Positions 16,009 to 24,632 are shown, numbered from the stretch's first letter. The stretch: DNA of 64,000 nt from JAKFWI01 sp031399165 (GCA_031399165.1 JANNOO010000060.1:62001-126000); one strand, 5' to 3'. Notes: generated from the letters alone by a model not told the origin. Made by a program: numbers and translations.

Positions 16009-16875
16009 ATGCGCTTGCTGCTAGCGCTCCTGTTCGCCTTCGCCCTTGCTTCACCCGCGCACGCCGCGCCGAAGAAGTTCGCGCTGATCATCGCCAATTC
16101 CGATTATGACGGCGATGGCAAGGTGAATGCGTCCGAGGCTGCGGTGCTGCGTGCGCATGATCGCGGCTATGTCGGCGATCTTGCCAATCCATGGTTCGAT
16201 TCCGTACGCGTCGGCGAGGCGCTGAAGCGCGCGGGCTTCGAGGTCGAGACGCATTACAACGCCGACAAGGCGATGATGGGCGGCGCGTTGGCCCGGCTGC
16301 GTGCGCGCGCATCAGCCGCCGGCCCGGACAGCGCCACGGTGTTCTACTATTCCGGCCACGGCATCCAGGTCGGCGGACGCAACTATCTGATCGGCGCGGG
16401 GGCCAAGATCAGTGACCTGAAAATGGAAACGCCCCGCGATCAGGATCGCATCGGCTTTGCGCTGGGCGTGTCGCTGCAGATGACGCTGACGGGCGCGCGC
16501 CGGCCGACAGCGCCCGGCTATGATCTTCTGCTGATCGACGCCTGCCGCGACAATCCCTGGGAAGAAGAGGTGCGCAAGGCCGCTGTCGCCGAAGGGCGCG
16601 ATTATGTCGGCGAGCGCGGCTACGCCGCTTTATCGCCGCCGAGCCCGCGCACGATCATCGGCTTTTCCGCCGCGCCCGGGCAATTCGCGCAAGACGGTCT
16701 CACCGCCGCATCGTCGCCCTTCGCCAACGCCATAGCGCGCCGCGCGGCGCAGCGCGGCCTTTCGATCGACCACCTCTTGCAAAGCGTCAGCGGCGAGGTC
16801 GGCGCGGCAACCGGCGCGCAACAATTGCCGCGCGTCGTCGGCCGCCTCGGCGACAACACATCGCTCGCGCCCTAA
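16009..16875 (+). CDS. Exported caspase-like (C14) peptidase with EF-hand-like loop
   Basis: The 288-residue protein starts with a signal peptide (residues 1-19, ending in AHA), so it should act outside the cytoplasm. The caspase fold is shown by KFALIIANSDY, the catalytic His117 in YYSGHG and Cys179 in LLLIDACRDNP. Just after the first strand, residues 32-43 (DYDGDGKVNASE) fit a canonical EF-hand calcium loop with Asp at positions 1, 3 and 5, Gly at 6, Val at 8 and Glu at 12. Family members often cut after Arg or Lys, but specificity here is unknown. It follows the DUF29 gene closely, and its stop overlaps the stop of the convergent histidine kinase. Confidence 0.85.
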   Translation: MRLLLALLFAFALASPAHAAPKKFALIIANSDYDGDGKVNASEAAVLRAHDRGYVGDLANPWFDSVRVGEALKRAGFEVETHYNADKAMMGGALARLRARASAAGPDSATVFYYSGHGIQVGGRNYLIGAGAKISDLKMETPRDQDRIGFALGVSLQMTLTGARRPTAPGYDLLLIDACRDNPWEEEVRKAAVAEGRDYVGERGYAALSPPSPRTIIGFSAAPGQFAQDGLTAASSPFANAIARRAAQRGLSIDHLLQSVSGEVGAATGAQQLPRVVGRLGDNTSLAP

Positions 16876-19220
16876 GCGGCCGCTTCGTTTTTCGCCTGTT
16901 GTGTCTGCGCGCCGTGCGCAACACCGCCCCGCATCAACCTCAGCGCCGTGGCTGCAAGCACTTCGCGGCTGGTTGGCTTAACCAAATGCTCGGCCGCGCC
17001 AAGCTGGATGGATTTCTGCCGGTCTGTATCGATCGACAGCACGACCACCGGAACCGTCTCTTCGCCGGCGCGCAGCGCGGTAAGCACCTGCCATCCCGAT
17101 TGATCGGGCAGATGAATATCGAGCACCACGAGCGCCGGCGACATCGCGCGCGTCAACGCGAGGCCCGAAGCGGCGGTGTTCGCCATGATCACCGCGAAAT
17201 GCGCGCCGGTGAGCGCGCGCGCGGCCAGATCGCGGCCGCTATGTTCGTCGTCGATGACCACCACCAACGGCGCGTCTTGGGGCCCGTAACGCCGGCCGCA
17301 CATGAACGCCTCGGCCTCTTTGGCCCGCGCGTTCGCAAAATCCTGCACGGCCAGCTTGAAGGTCGAGCCCTTGCCCGCTTCGCTGGACACTGAAACGTCG
17401 CCGCCGAGCAATTGCGCCATCCGCCGCGTCAGCATCAGGCCAAGGCCGGTGCCGCCAAACTCGCGCGTTATGCTGGCGTCCGCTTGCGTGAAAGCGTTGA
17501 ACAGCAGCTTGGTCTGCGCTGGCGTCATGCCAATGCCGGTGTCGGAAACCTCGAACCAAAGATCGCCCGCCTCGGTGCGCCCCACCGACAGCGAGACGCG
17601 GCCGTTTTTGGTGAACTTACACGCATTGGACAGAAGATTGAGCAGGCATTGGCGCAGCTTCACCGGATCGGTGCGCAGGCCGATCGCATCTTCAGCGCGC
17701 GTCACCACAAGCTTGTTCCGGTTGGCGCCGGCCATCGGCCCCACCGTTGCACTAACTTCCGAAAGCAACGCGGCTATGTCCACGGTCTCAAGCGACAGCT
17801 CCATCTTGCCCGCTTCGATCTTGGACAGGTCCAGAATGTCGTTGATCAGCGTCAGCAGGTGCCGAGCGGCCAGGACCACGCGGTCAAGATCCTTCGCGCT
17901 CGCCTCGTCGCCGCGCTCCAGCGCGTCCTCCTTTACGATTTCGCTGTAACCGATGATCGCATTCAGCGGCGTGCGCAATTCGTGGCTCATATTGGCGACG
18001 AATTGCGACTTGGCGGCGTTGGCGCTTTCGGCCGCCGTGCGCGCGGCCTCCGCCGCGATGCGGTGCTTGGCCTCGTTGCGCAGGATCATCACCGCGCGGG
18101 CGATTTCGCCGATCTCATCTTCCCGCCCCTGGCCGGGCACGTCGGTGTCATACCGTCCCGCGCTCAGCGCCTTGATCGACAGCGTCAATTGGTCGATCGG
18201 TTTGACCACGCCATTGCGCAGCAGCGCCACGCCGATCGTGGGAATGAGCAGAAACAGCACCATAATCCCCAAAAGCCAGCGCAACCGCTCCTCGGTGAGC
18301 GTCTGCTGCCGCGCGGCCAGCATCTGATCAAGTTCGCCGGTCAATGTGGAGCCAAACGCGAACAATTGCGCGCCGACGCGCTGTTCGAGTTCGAGCAGTT
18401 TTACCTTGTCGATCTGGCCGCTGGCGATCATGGCGGCGGCAATCACCCGGTAGTCGTGCATGACCTCATGAAACGCATCAAGGTCGTCGGCAACGGCGTC
18501 GGGATTTGGGATTTGCCGCGAAGCCACGGCCGCCGCCACTGCCGTGTCAAACTCGTCGCTCGACGTCTGCACCGCGTCTAGCGCGATCGCCATATCCACT
18601 TTTGTTGCGGCGCTTAGCCGGTGCTCGCTTGCGCCGCGCAAGCCAGTCGCGGACACGATGCCCATATCGTCAGTTACCGCTGGCGTCTTCGTGAGAATGA
18701 TATCGGTAACTTTGTACGTAGCGACGTCGGGCGCGAGCATCAGCGTTGACTTTTCAGCGACCTCCCGAGAAAGCTGCATTAACGCGTTGCGCGCCACGCT
18801 GGCGCTGCGCTGCTCCAGGGCGTTTGGCAGATTGCTCAAAAGGCTGACGACGCGGGCCGCCTGCTGCCCCGTGCCATATGTCCCGCCATACCGCCTTTGG
18901 GCTTCGCTTAGCGCGATCGCAGCGGCGGCCACTGGCGCCTGATCGAACTTGCCGATCTGGTAGTTCCGTATCTCGCGATTGACGATGCGCCGCACATCAC
19001 GAAGCTCGGCCACATAAGCTAGTCCCGCCCGCTGCTGATCAATCCCATCCAGACGGCTTTGCTGTTCGGCGACGAGCTTGACCGTCAGCATAGTCGGCGG
19101 GATGAGGAACAAAGCAAAGACCAGCGCCAGCTTGGCGCTCACCGAATTGGCCGGAAGGCGCTGGTAAAGCGCGTGCGCCGCACTGCTCAACAAGCCGGCG
19201 CACTCTGCCTTCGCAGCCAT
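16872..19220 (-). CDS. Hybrid sensor histidine kinase with C-terminal receiver domain
   Basis: A membrane-bound kinase with a transmembrane helix near the N-terminus (SAKLALVFALFLIPPTML), a large extracytoplasmic helical sensor region, a second helix (LLGIMVLFLLIPTIGVALL), then HAMP. HisKA follows with the phospho-His in MSHELRTPLNAIIGYSE, then the HATPase with N-box NLLSNACKF and G1 DTGIGM, and a receiver domain (VVVIDDEHSG, phospho-Asp in VVLDIHLPDQSG, Lys in LVKP). I prefer the ATG at 19220 because GGGGAGGG precedes it; an ATG at 19325 would add 35 poorly structured residues. No dedicated partner regulator is adjacent. Confidence 0.9.
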   Translation of the reverse strand: MAAKAECAGLLSSAAHALYQRLPANSVSAKLALVFALFLIPPTMLTVKLVAEQQSRLDGIDQQRAGLAYVAELRDVRRIVNREIRNYQIGKFDQAPVAAAAIALSEAQRRYGGTYGTGQQAARVVSLLSNLPNALEQRSASVARNALMQLSREVAEKSTLMLAPDVATYKVTDIILTKTPAVTDDMGIVSATGLRGASEHRLSAATKVDMAIALDAVQTSSDEFDTAVAAAVASRQIPNPDAVADDLDAFHEVMHDYRVIAAAMIASGQIDKVKLLELEQRVGAQLFAFGSTLTGELDQMLAARQQTLTEERLRWLLGIMVLFLLIPTIGVALLRNGVVKPIDQLTLSIKALSAGRYDTDVPGQGREDEIGEIARAVMILRNEAKHRIAAEAARTAAESANAAKSQFVANMSHELRTPLNAIIGYSEIVKEDALERGDEASAKDLDRVVLAARHLLTLINDILDLSKIEAGKMELSLETVDIAALLSEVSATVGPMAGANRNKLVVTRAEDAIGLRTDPVKLRQCLLNLLSNACKFTKNGRVSLSVGRTEAGDLWFEVSDTGIGMTPAQTKLLFNAFTQADASITREFGGTGLGLMLTRRMAQLLGGDVSVSSEAGKGSTFKLAVQDFANARAKEAEAFMCGRRYGPQDAPLVVVIDDEHSGRDLAARALTGAHFAVIMANTAASGLALTRAMSPALVVLDIHLPDQSGWQVLTALRAGEETVPVVVLSIDTDRQKSIQLGAAEHLVKPTSREVLAATALRLMRGGVAHGAQTQQAKNEAAA

Positions 19221-19376
19221 TTGCCCTCCCCCCGCCGCGCCAGCTTCTGGGCGCGTGCTATCGTTAACAGCAGGGTTGTCGGCCAAACGACTGAAGATTG
19301 CGTAAAAGCCGATGTATCGTGCCAAAATGAACCGCAGCGGCTCTTAATGGGAACTCAGACCATCAGGCGGGCGCGC

Positions 19377-19724
19377 TTAGAAAAGCACGAACCGCTTGGG
19401 TTCGCAGGCGAAGCCATCGCTGTCGCCGTCCAGGCCGGGATTATAAAAGCCCGTACCACGCGCCATCGGCGCGATCTGCGCGGCGTACGCTTCATCGCAA
19501 TTGCGCGGAATGCCTATGATCCGCTCGTCCACGCCCAACACGCGGGCGGGCGGCGCCTCTGGCGAGGCGGCAAACAGCGCGGTGATAAACAGCGTAACGC
19601 CAAGCGTAAGGCCAGCAACGCCGGCGCGGATCAGCGCCATCGCCGTCTCGGGGCGGCGCATAAATCCACGCGCACCCTGCAGGTGTGACCTTAACTGACG
19701 CGGCTTGATCGTTTGCTGGGTCAT
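19377..19724 (-). CDS. Membrane-anchored Excalibur calcium-binding domain protein
   Basis: The 115-residue protein has a basic N-terminus, one transmembrane helix (about 29-52) and a C-terminal Excalibur-type domain: PRNCDEAYAAQIAPM followed by GLDGDSDGFACEP, with the DxDxDG calcium loop and two conserved cysteines. Excalibur domains are found in extracellular proteins with SNase-like or cell-wall functions, but no enzymatic domain is attached here. It lies about 155 bases upstream of the histidine kinase on the same strand. Confidence 0.7.
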   Translation of the reverse strand: MTQQTIKPRQLRSHLQGARGFMRRPETAMALIRAGVAGLTLGVTLFITALFAASPEAPPARVLGVDERIIGIPRNCDEAYAAQIAPMARGTGFYNPGLDGDSDGFACEPKRFVLF

Positions 19725-19781
19725 GAAACGCCCGCTCGCAAACTTCGTGCCTGAGGCGCAAATTAACCTTACCTGTTACGC

Positions 19782-19979
19782 CTATCGCTTGTACGAAAAG
19801 CGGTCCCTTACATGAGCGTTGTAGAACGCCCCTTTGCTTTCGGCCCGCATCAACGCCTCATAAACTTCTGCCGGCACGTCCTCATATACATACGCCCGCG
19901 CCGGCAACCGCACGGTCAGCTCACGCGTGAGCGCGTCGTAGCGCACGTATTGGATCGCAGAAGATTTAACTGCGGGCAT
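19782..19979 (-). CDS. KTSC domain protein
   Basis: The 65-residue protein MPAVKSSAIQYVRYD... carries the KTSC pattern: a short beta-rich domain with SSAI at the start, the YVYEDVPAEVYEALMRAESKG core and a terminal VRDRFSY. The function of the family is not established, though it occurs fused to or beside nucleic-acid enzymes. I start it at 19979, where its ATG overlaps the stop of the endonuclease V gene (TGATG). An in-frame start at 20006 would lie inside that gene. The coupling implies production with endonuclease V. Confidence 0.8.
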   Translation of the reverse strand: MPAVKSSAIQYVRYDALTRELTVRLPARAYVYEDVPAEVYEALMRAESKGAFYNAHVRDRFSYKR

Positions 19980-20506
19980 CAGCGCCCAGATAATGTATCG
20001 GGACATTTTCCGGAAGCTGCATCCCGCCCCGCACGGTCAGCGCGCGCCAGCATCGTGGGAATAAGGCCGGAGCCCGGCATAGCGGCGATGCACGCGGCCG
20101 CTTCGGTCTCGCTCATGCCCGCGGCGGTGATACGCAGCGCACGGCCGCTCTTGCCCCGCCGTAGCGGCGTTGACCAATCATCATCGCGCAGGGGGCTCTT
20201 GGCCACGCCGATCACCGGAACTGAGCCGTCCAGCACTTCATGAAGCCGCCCGCCAAGCCCGGGCTCGCCGGCGCGCAGCCATACATAGCCATCGACGATC
20301 ACCGTGCTTATGCGCGGCCTTACGCATTGCAGCGCCGCCACTAGCACTGGCAGTTCGCGCCTGTAGAACGCGCCCGGCGTATATGGCGCGACGCCGTCCA
20401 CCCTGACGCTGGAGATTTCCGCCTCTGTGCTTTGCCAATCGGCAAACAAAACGCACGCGCCGAACCCGGCGCCGTGCGCGTAACAGACGTCAAGCGCGGC
20501 GATCAC
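19979..20506 (-). CDS. Endonuclease V-like DNA/RNA repair protein
   Basis: Endonuclease V cleaves one base 3' of inosine and other deaminated bases. The three expected metal ligands are present: Asp6 in ALDVCY, Glu51 in YTPGAFYRREL and Asp72 in VIVDGYV; the region GVAKSPL is also typical. At 175 residues it is shorter than E. coli Nfi, and the usual DGHG after the third ligand is DGYV, so it belongs to a divergent alphaproteobacterial branch whose specificity may differ. Its ATG overlaps the stop of trhA (ATGA) and its stop overlaps the KTSC start. Confidence 0.75.
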   Translation of the reverse strand: MIAALDVCYAHGAGFGACVLFADWQSTEAEISSVRVDGVAPYTPGAFYRRELPVLVAALQCVRPRISTVIVDGYVWLRAGEPGLGGRLHEVLDGSVPVIGVAKSPLRDDDWSTPLRRGKSGRALRITAAGMSETEAAACIAAMPGSGLIPTMLARADRAGRDAASGKCPDTLSGR

Positions 20507-21198
20507 ACCGTGCCGAGAACGACGCCGGTCAGGATGGCGGTGTAATGCAGCCCCGCGGCCACCACGACGGCGCCGTGCCAGATTGCCCGCCGATACCGGA
20601 TCTTCTGGTTCAGATAGACCAGCACGCCGCCGCTATAGATCAGCCCGCCGACGGCCAGCAGCACGATCACCGACATCGCAAGGCCCTGGATCACCGGCAT
20701 CAGCGCCAGCACCGCCGCCCAGGCGAACGCAAGATAAACGCCGCACCAGGCGGCGTCGGAAACGCGCGGCCACAGGATTTTTCCTGCGGCGCCAGCGAAC
20801 GCCCCCGCCCACACCAGCGCCGTCATTGAATAGGCCGCGCTCTCTGGCAGCAACTTCATCGTGAACGGCGTGAGCGAGCCAGCGATCATCAGGAAGATCG
20901 CGCCCTCATCCAGCCGCCGCAGCACGCGCCGCGCACGCGAAGGGCGCGTCAGATTATAGACCGCTGAGCAGGCCAGCATCGCCATCAGGCAAACCGCGTA
21001 AAGCGCCACGCCGGTCAGCAGCGGCACGCCGCCCTTGGCCAGCGCGACCGAGAACAGGCCGCCGGCCGCGATCGCGGCCGCGATCAGGCCGACGACATGC
21101 ACAATCATATCCGCACGTTTTTCCGCTAGCGTCGCATAATGCTCCGCTAGCTCCGTTTCGTCAGGGATGAACAATTCCGCGAACGACATGCGAGACAA
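20503..21198 (-). CDS. Hemolysin III / TrhA family seven-helix membrane protein
   Basis: This 231-residue protein has seven hydrophobic segments and the family motifs: HVVGLIAA near the first helix, SAVYNLTRPSRARRVLRRLDEGAIFLMIAGSLTPF in the middle, and AIWHGAVVVAAGLHY at the end. The conserved Ser, Asp and His residues are those thought to bind zinc in the PAQR/CREST superfamily. Bacterial members are linked to membrane lipid homeostasis, and the hemolysin name is historical. It is the first gene of an overlapping three-gene operon with endonuclease V and KTSC. Confidence 0.88.
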   Translation of the reverse strand: MSRMSFAELFIPDETELAEHYATLAEKRADMIVHVVGLIAAAIAAGGLFSVALAKGGVPLLTGVALYAVCLMAMLACSAVYNLTRPSRARRVLRRLDEGAIFLMIAGSLTPFTMKLLPESAAYSMTALVWAGAFAGAAGKILWPRVSDAAWCGVYLAFAWAAVLALMPVIQGLAMSVIVLLAVGGLIYSGGVLVYLNQKIRYRRAIWHGAVVVAAGLHYTAILTGVVLGTV

Positions 21199-21370
21199 CC
21201 TCTCGCCGGATATAGGCGCGCGATAGGGTTATTGTTCCGCGTTCCGAAAACTCATTGGCGCCGTGGCGCCGAAGCTACGCTTTCTGCCAAACATGCAAGA
21301 ATTCCGCCGCAAAGCAGACGCCTTTGCTTCAGGTTCAATTCATGTAGAATGAAACAAACGGGAGCATAGC

Positions 21371-21781
21371 GTGAACCAGCCATACAATCAGATTGTCCTC
21401 GTCACGCTCCTAGCGATTCTCGTTTATCTGTGGACAGGTTTTCGCGTCGGATTCGCGCGTCAGAAGTTCGGCGTCGCGGCGCCCACCATGACGGGCAGTA
21501 ATGATTTCGAGCGATACGTCCGCGTGCAGATGAATACGCTGGAATGGCTTCCCGTGTTTATTGCGGTGTTCTGGATCGCCTCCCTCTATTGGCCGCAGAC
21601 GTACATTGCGATCATCGGCCTGGTATGGCCGCTCGGCCGGATCATGTACGCGATCGGTTACACCAAGGCGGCAGGCGCGCGGGCGCCGGGTTTCGGTTTG
21701 CAGGCGCTGGCGGTGCTTGTTCTGTTGATCGCCGCCGCGGTCGGCGCCGTGCGCCAGATTATGGCCACCGGCGGCGTCTGA
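21371..21781 (+). CDS. MAPEG family membrane protein
   Basis: A 136-residue, four-helix membrane protein with the MAPEG signature FERYVRVQMNTLEWLPVFIAVFW (residues 46-68), the region that binds glutathione in microsomal glutathione transferases. Bacterial members may detoxify lipophilic electrophiles, but activity cannot be inferred from sequence alone. It is divergent from trhA across about 170 bases, with GGAG just upstream of its GTG start. Confidence 0.88.
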   Translation: MNQPYNQIVLVTLLAILVYLWTGFRVGFARQKFGVAAPTMTGSNDFERYVRVQMNTLEWLPVFIAVFWIASLYWPQTYIAIIGLVWPLGRIMYAIGYTKAAGARAPGFGLQALAVLVLLIAAAVGAVRQIMATGGV

Positions 21782-21864
21782 CGCCGCTTTTCCGGGCGTC
21801 AGAAGCGTCAGGCGCCGCAAGTATAAGCGCCCGCTGGCGCACATCTGCGGGCTGTGTAGCCCGC
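21777..21864 (+). terminator. Hairpins downstream of the MAPEG gene
   Basis: TCTGACGCC (21777-21785) pairs with GGCGTCAGA (21795-21803), overlapping the MAPEG stop codon, and a second perfect hairpin GCGGGCT-GTGT-AGCCCGC spans 21847-21864. Neither is followed by a strong T-run, so termination may be Rho-assisted or absent. The rest of the 250-base spacer before usg has an AT-richer stretch (21925-21955) that could hold the usg promoter. Confidence 0.4.
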
Positions 21865-22031
21865 CCAATCCCTAAGCGCTTGATTTGATTAGGCGGCGAC
21901 GCTGGCGGCAGCACCGCCAATCTGCTGCTAGCAATTTGATTTTATTGACATTAATGCGAAACCGCGCAGCCTTCTAGTGCGTTGGCTGCCTCAGAGCAAG
22001 CGCCAATCGCAAGAGCAGGAGCAAAACCTTG

Positions 22032-22292
22032 ATGACCGACATGGAGCTGCAGATGCGAGGCTGGCGGCTGACGACGGCCGAAGTGCTTTACTACATGCCC
22101 GACCATCCGAAGCTTATTCAAAGTTTCGTCTGGCAGACGCTGGATCTGGCCCCCGCCTATCCGCGGATCACCCAATTTCTGGATTTCTGGAAACGTGAGA
22201 TCGAGGCGGTGATCCATTCTGTGCGCGTCGGCGCTGGCGAGGAGATCGCCCCCGCCCGCATCCAGCAAGGCCGGACCTTCGCTTACAACTGA
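22032..22292 (+). CDS. Usg family protein
   Basis: An 86-residue protein with the Usg signature: MELQMRGWRLTTAEVLYYMPDHP, FVWQTLDLAPAYPR and FLDFWKREIEAVIHSVRV. Usg is restricted mainly to alphaproteobacteria, is often found near trp genes, and has no established biochemical function. No trp gene is near here. AGGAG lies ten bases before the ATG at 22032. It converges with, and abuts, the secreted protein gene at 22293. Confidence 0.88.
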   Translation: MTDMELQMRGWRLTTAEVLYYMPDHPKLIQSFVWQTLDLAPAYPRITQFLDFWKREIEAVIHSVRVGAGEEIAPARIQQGRTFAYN

Positions 22293-22682
22293 TTACTTCG
22301 CGCCGGGCGCCAGCGGCTTGCATATCTGCTTCACGACCGAGCGGTTGACCTTGATCTTGTCGTAGGCGACCTGCAAATCGGTCACGGTCATGCCGCTGGC
22401 GGACGCCAGCTGGATCAGCCCGCCCATCGCGGCGATCTGGTTTTTCTGGTCCATCAGAGGCTCGACCTTGGGCACCAGCTTGAACGCTTTGGGATCAAGT
22501 TCGGCATACGCCAGCCCCACGCCACAGGAACAGACGCGGGCGTCCTCGCCGTTCTTCACACAACTGGCTTGGATGGCCTTGGCGGCCTCGACCATATCGG
22601 CGGGAACGGTTTGCGCGTTCGCGGGCGCCGCAATAGCCAGGCCCAGAGCCGCAGCCAGCAGGCCGAACTTCAACCAACGCAT
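22293..22682 (-). CDS. Small secreted protein of unknown function
   Basis: The 129-residue product has a clear signal peptide (KFGLLAAALGLAIAAPANA, cleavage expected before QT) and a mature part with four cysteines (C41, C51, C53 and C121 or nearby), which could form disulfides in the periplasm. I recognise no family or motif. Downstream it meets usg tail to tail with no gap. Divergent transcription from the lipoprotein gene gives it its own promoter region. Confidence 0.6.
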   Translation of the reverse strand: MRWLKFGLLAAALGLAIAAPANAQTVPADMVEAAKAIQASCVKNGEDARVCSCGVGLAYAELDPKAFKLVPKVEPLMDQKNQIAAMGGLIQLASASGMTVTDLQVAYDKIKVNRSVVKQICKPLAPGAK

Positions 22683-22776
22683 ATCCAGCTCCTAAAATTC
22701 ATCAGCGCACTCGAAACTTGAGGCTTGATCGGCCATATATCCTTTGCTCGCGAGGGACCACGGCAGGAGTATGACC

Positions 22777-23301
22777 ATGAAGGCTTTGACAGCCTTGGCG
22801 GCGGCGTTGGCCCTAGCGGCCTGCGCCACCACGCCCCCCTATAAGCCAGCGGCCGCCAATCAGGGCTATGGCTATAGCGACCAGCGGATCGAACAAAACC
22901 GTTTCCGCGTCACGTTCAATGGCAATTCGACGACAAACCGCGATCAGGTGGAAGATTTCCTCCTCTATCGCTCAGCCGAACTGACGCTCCAGAACGGGTT
23001 TGATTATTTCGTTATCGCTCAGCGCGACACCGATACCCGCCGGCGCTACGACACCTACGGTGGCGTGTATCGGCCCTATTATTTCTACCCGCGCTATTAT
23101 TCGCCGGCCTGGGGCTGGAGAGGCTTCTACGATCCCTTCTTCGACAACCCGGTCCACATCCGCGAAGTCACGCGCTACGAGGCCAGCGCCGAGATCGCGA
23201 TGTATAAGGGCCAGAAGCCGGCCACCGACGCCCGCGCCTTCGACGCGCGCGACGTGCAGCAAAACCTTGCCGGCAAGGTGACGGCGCCGTCCGCCAGCTA
23301 G
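22777..23301 (+). CDS. CC0125/CC1285-type lipoprotein
   Basis: The 174-residue precursor has a lipoprotein signal peptide with lipobox LAAC (MKALTALAAALALAACATT). It continues with GYGYSDQRIEQNRFRVTFNGN and the segment VEDFLLYRSAELTLQNGFDYFVI, then a Tyr/Pro/Arg-rich stretch. This is the pattern of Caulobacter CC0125/CC1285 lipoproteins, whose function is unknown. AGGAG lies seven bases before the ATG at 22777, so I prefer it over the nearby in-frame starts. The protein is expected in the outer membrane or periplasm. Confidence 0.85.
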   Translation: MKALTALAAALALAACATTPPYKPAAANQGYGYSDQRIEQNRFRVTFNGNSTTNRDQVEDFLLYRSAELTLQNGFDYFVIAQRDTDTRRRYDTYGGVYRPYYFYPRYYSPAWGWRGFYDPFFDNPVHIREVTRYEASAEIAMYKGQKPATDARAFDARDVQQNLAGKVTAPSAS

Positions 23302-23378
23302 CGCGGCGGCGCATACGCGCGATGATTTTACCCCGGCGCGCGCTTTACCTATAGAGCGCGGCTGAAGGAACGCATTTC

Positions 23379-23891
23379 ATGGCGCGCGGCTATTTTGGCG
23401 TTGGGGTGGAGGAAATCTCCAAGCCGATGAATCTTGGCGCGCTGATGCGCACGGCGCAGGCGTTCGGCGCGAGCTTTTTCTTCACCATCAACACCACGCT
23501 TTCGATGCGCGTGGCGCGCAATGCCGATACGTCCGGCGCGCAGAAGAACATGCCGCTCTACGAATTTCCCAGCGTGGAGGACATGCTGTTGCCGAAAGGC
23601 TGCGCGCTGGTCGGTGTTGAATTGCTCGACGAGGCGGTGGACCTGCCCGCCTTCCGCCATCCGCACGCCGCCGCCTACGTGCTCGGCCGCGAACGCGGCA
23701 GTCTCTCGCCCGCCTTGCAGAAGCGCTGCGCCCACATCGTGAAGATACCGACGCGTTTCTGCATCAATGTCGGCCTCGCTGGCGCGGTGGTTATGTACGA
23801 CCGCGCCCTCAGCGTTGGCGGCTATCCCGCGCGGCCGATCATGCCGGGGGGGACCCTGCCGGATTTGAGCGCGGTGAGTACGAAAAAGTAA
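23379..23891 (+). CDS. TrmH/SpoU family RNA methyltransferase
   Basis: A 170-residue SPOUT-fold protein with the three SpoU motifs: NLGALMRTAQAFGA (motif 1), YVLGRERGSLSPALQ (motif 2) and RFCINVGLAGAVVMYDRALS (motif 3), the last forming the trefoil-knot SAM site. Family members 2'-O-methylate tRNA or rRNA; the target here cannot be assigned. It lacks an N-terminal RNA-binding extension, as in TrmL-sized enzymes. Confidence 0.88.
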   Translation: MARGYFGVGVEEISKPMNLGALMRTAQAFGASFFFTINTTLSMRVARNADTSGAQKNMPLYEFPSVEDMLLPKGCALVGVELLDEAVDLPAFRHPHAAAYVLGRERGSLSPALQKRCAHIVKIPTRFCINVGLAGAVVMYDRALSVGGYPARPIMPGGTLPDLSAVSTKK

Positions 23892-23892
23892 T

Positions 23893-23915
23893 GCTCCGTC
23901 GTAAACGGAGGAGCA
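23893..23915. terminator. Hairpin between convergent genes
   Basis: TGCTCCGT pairs with ACGGAG(G)AGCA around a five-base loop. On the minus strand the stem is followed by TTACTTTTTC, and on the plus strand by AAAAACG. It lies exactly between the stops of the SpoU gene and the ChrR-like gene and could serve the minus-strand unit. Confidence 0.45.
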
Positions 23916-23921
23916 AAAACG

Positions 23922-24599
23922 CTAGTTCAACAATTTCTGCGCCAGCCCAAGCACGCCGGAGAATTTCAGCCCGCCATAGGTTACGGCCATGTTCCAGCAT
24001 ACCGCGCCGGCCTCTGCCTTCGGGCAGTGCTTTACGTCCGGATCGGCAAAGCAGATATCGCCCACGCCGAACCGCGCGCGGCCATCGTCAAACGCGCCGG
24101 TAAGCACGAGCGTATATTCGCGCCCTTCATGCGTGTGCCGCGGGATCGAGACGCCAGGCTCGACGCGGATCAATTCCACGGCGCCCTGCGATTCCGTATC
24201 GAGATCAAGCGTGCGCACGCCCGGCTTCGGCGAGCGCCATTTGCGCCGCGAGAGCGCCCGGATCGCCGCGTCCTGCAGCAGCGCGGGCAGCGTACTGATT
24301 TCCGCCAGCAGCGCATCATTGCGGTTCAGCACCGCGCGCATCGCCGCCGCGTCGGCTGGCTCGTTGACGATTCTGGCGAAAACCCGCTCCAACGCATCGG
24401 GCCGCAGCGGCGCCGGCGTTTCGGCTTCGAACATCGCGCCGGAGACCGCTTCGGCCAGCCCGAGCACGCGCGCCGCCCGCGGGGCCACGCCCGCCTGCGC
24501 CTCGATAAGCAGCGTCATCGCGCCATCGAGCGCGCCGGCGGCGTAGGCCGCGGCGAGTTCATACCGCAAGGCATCCTGGTTCATGGCGCTATGTTCCAT
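23922..24599 (-). CDS. ChrR-like anti-sigma factor with degenerate zinc site
   Basis: The 225-residue protein has the ChrR layout: an N-terminal anti-sigma helical domain (about 1-85) and a C-terminal cupin domain (about 125-215). In Rhodobacter ChrR the first domain binds zinc through His and a CxxC, but the equivalent segment here reads LIEAQAGVAPRAARV with no His or Cys. The cupin metal ligands look intact: His-x-His and Glu in PRHTHEGREYTLVL, and His in DVKHCP. The gene follows the ECF sigma factor by about 33 bases. ChrR proteins release the sigma factor in response to singlet oxygen or peroxides. Confidence 0.8.
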   Translation of the reverse strand: MEHSAMNQDALRYELAAAYAAGALDGAMTLLIEAQAGVAPRAARVLGLAEAVSGAMFEAETPAPLRPDALERVFARIVNEPADAAAMRAVLNRNDALLAEISTLPALLQDAAIRALSRRKWRSPKPGVRTLDLDTESQGAVELIRVEPGVSIPRHTHEGREYTLVLTGAFDDGRARFGVGDICFADPDVKHCPKAEAGAVCWNMAVTYGGLKFSGVLGLAQKLLN

Positions 24600-24632
24600 G
24601 CCCGAACCTTACGCACACTTCGCCTTTTTGGA

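Noticed and set aside
16872..16886. AAGCGGCCGCTT palindrome as a terminator between the caspase and kinase genes
   Set aside because: It is a 12-base site made by the overlapping stop regions of the two convergent genes, with no T-run.
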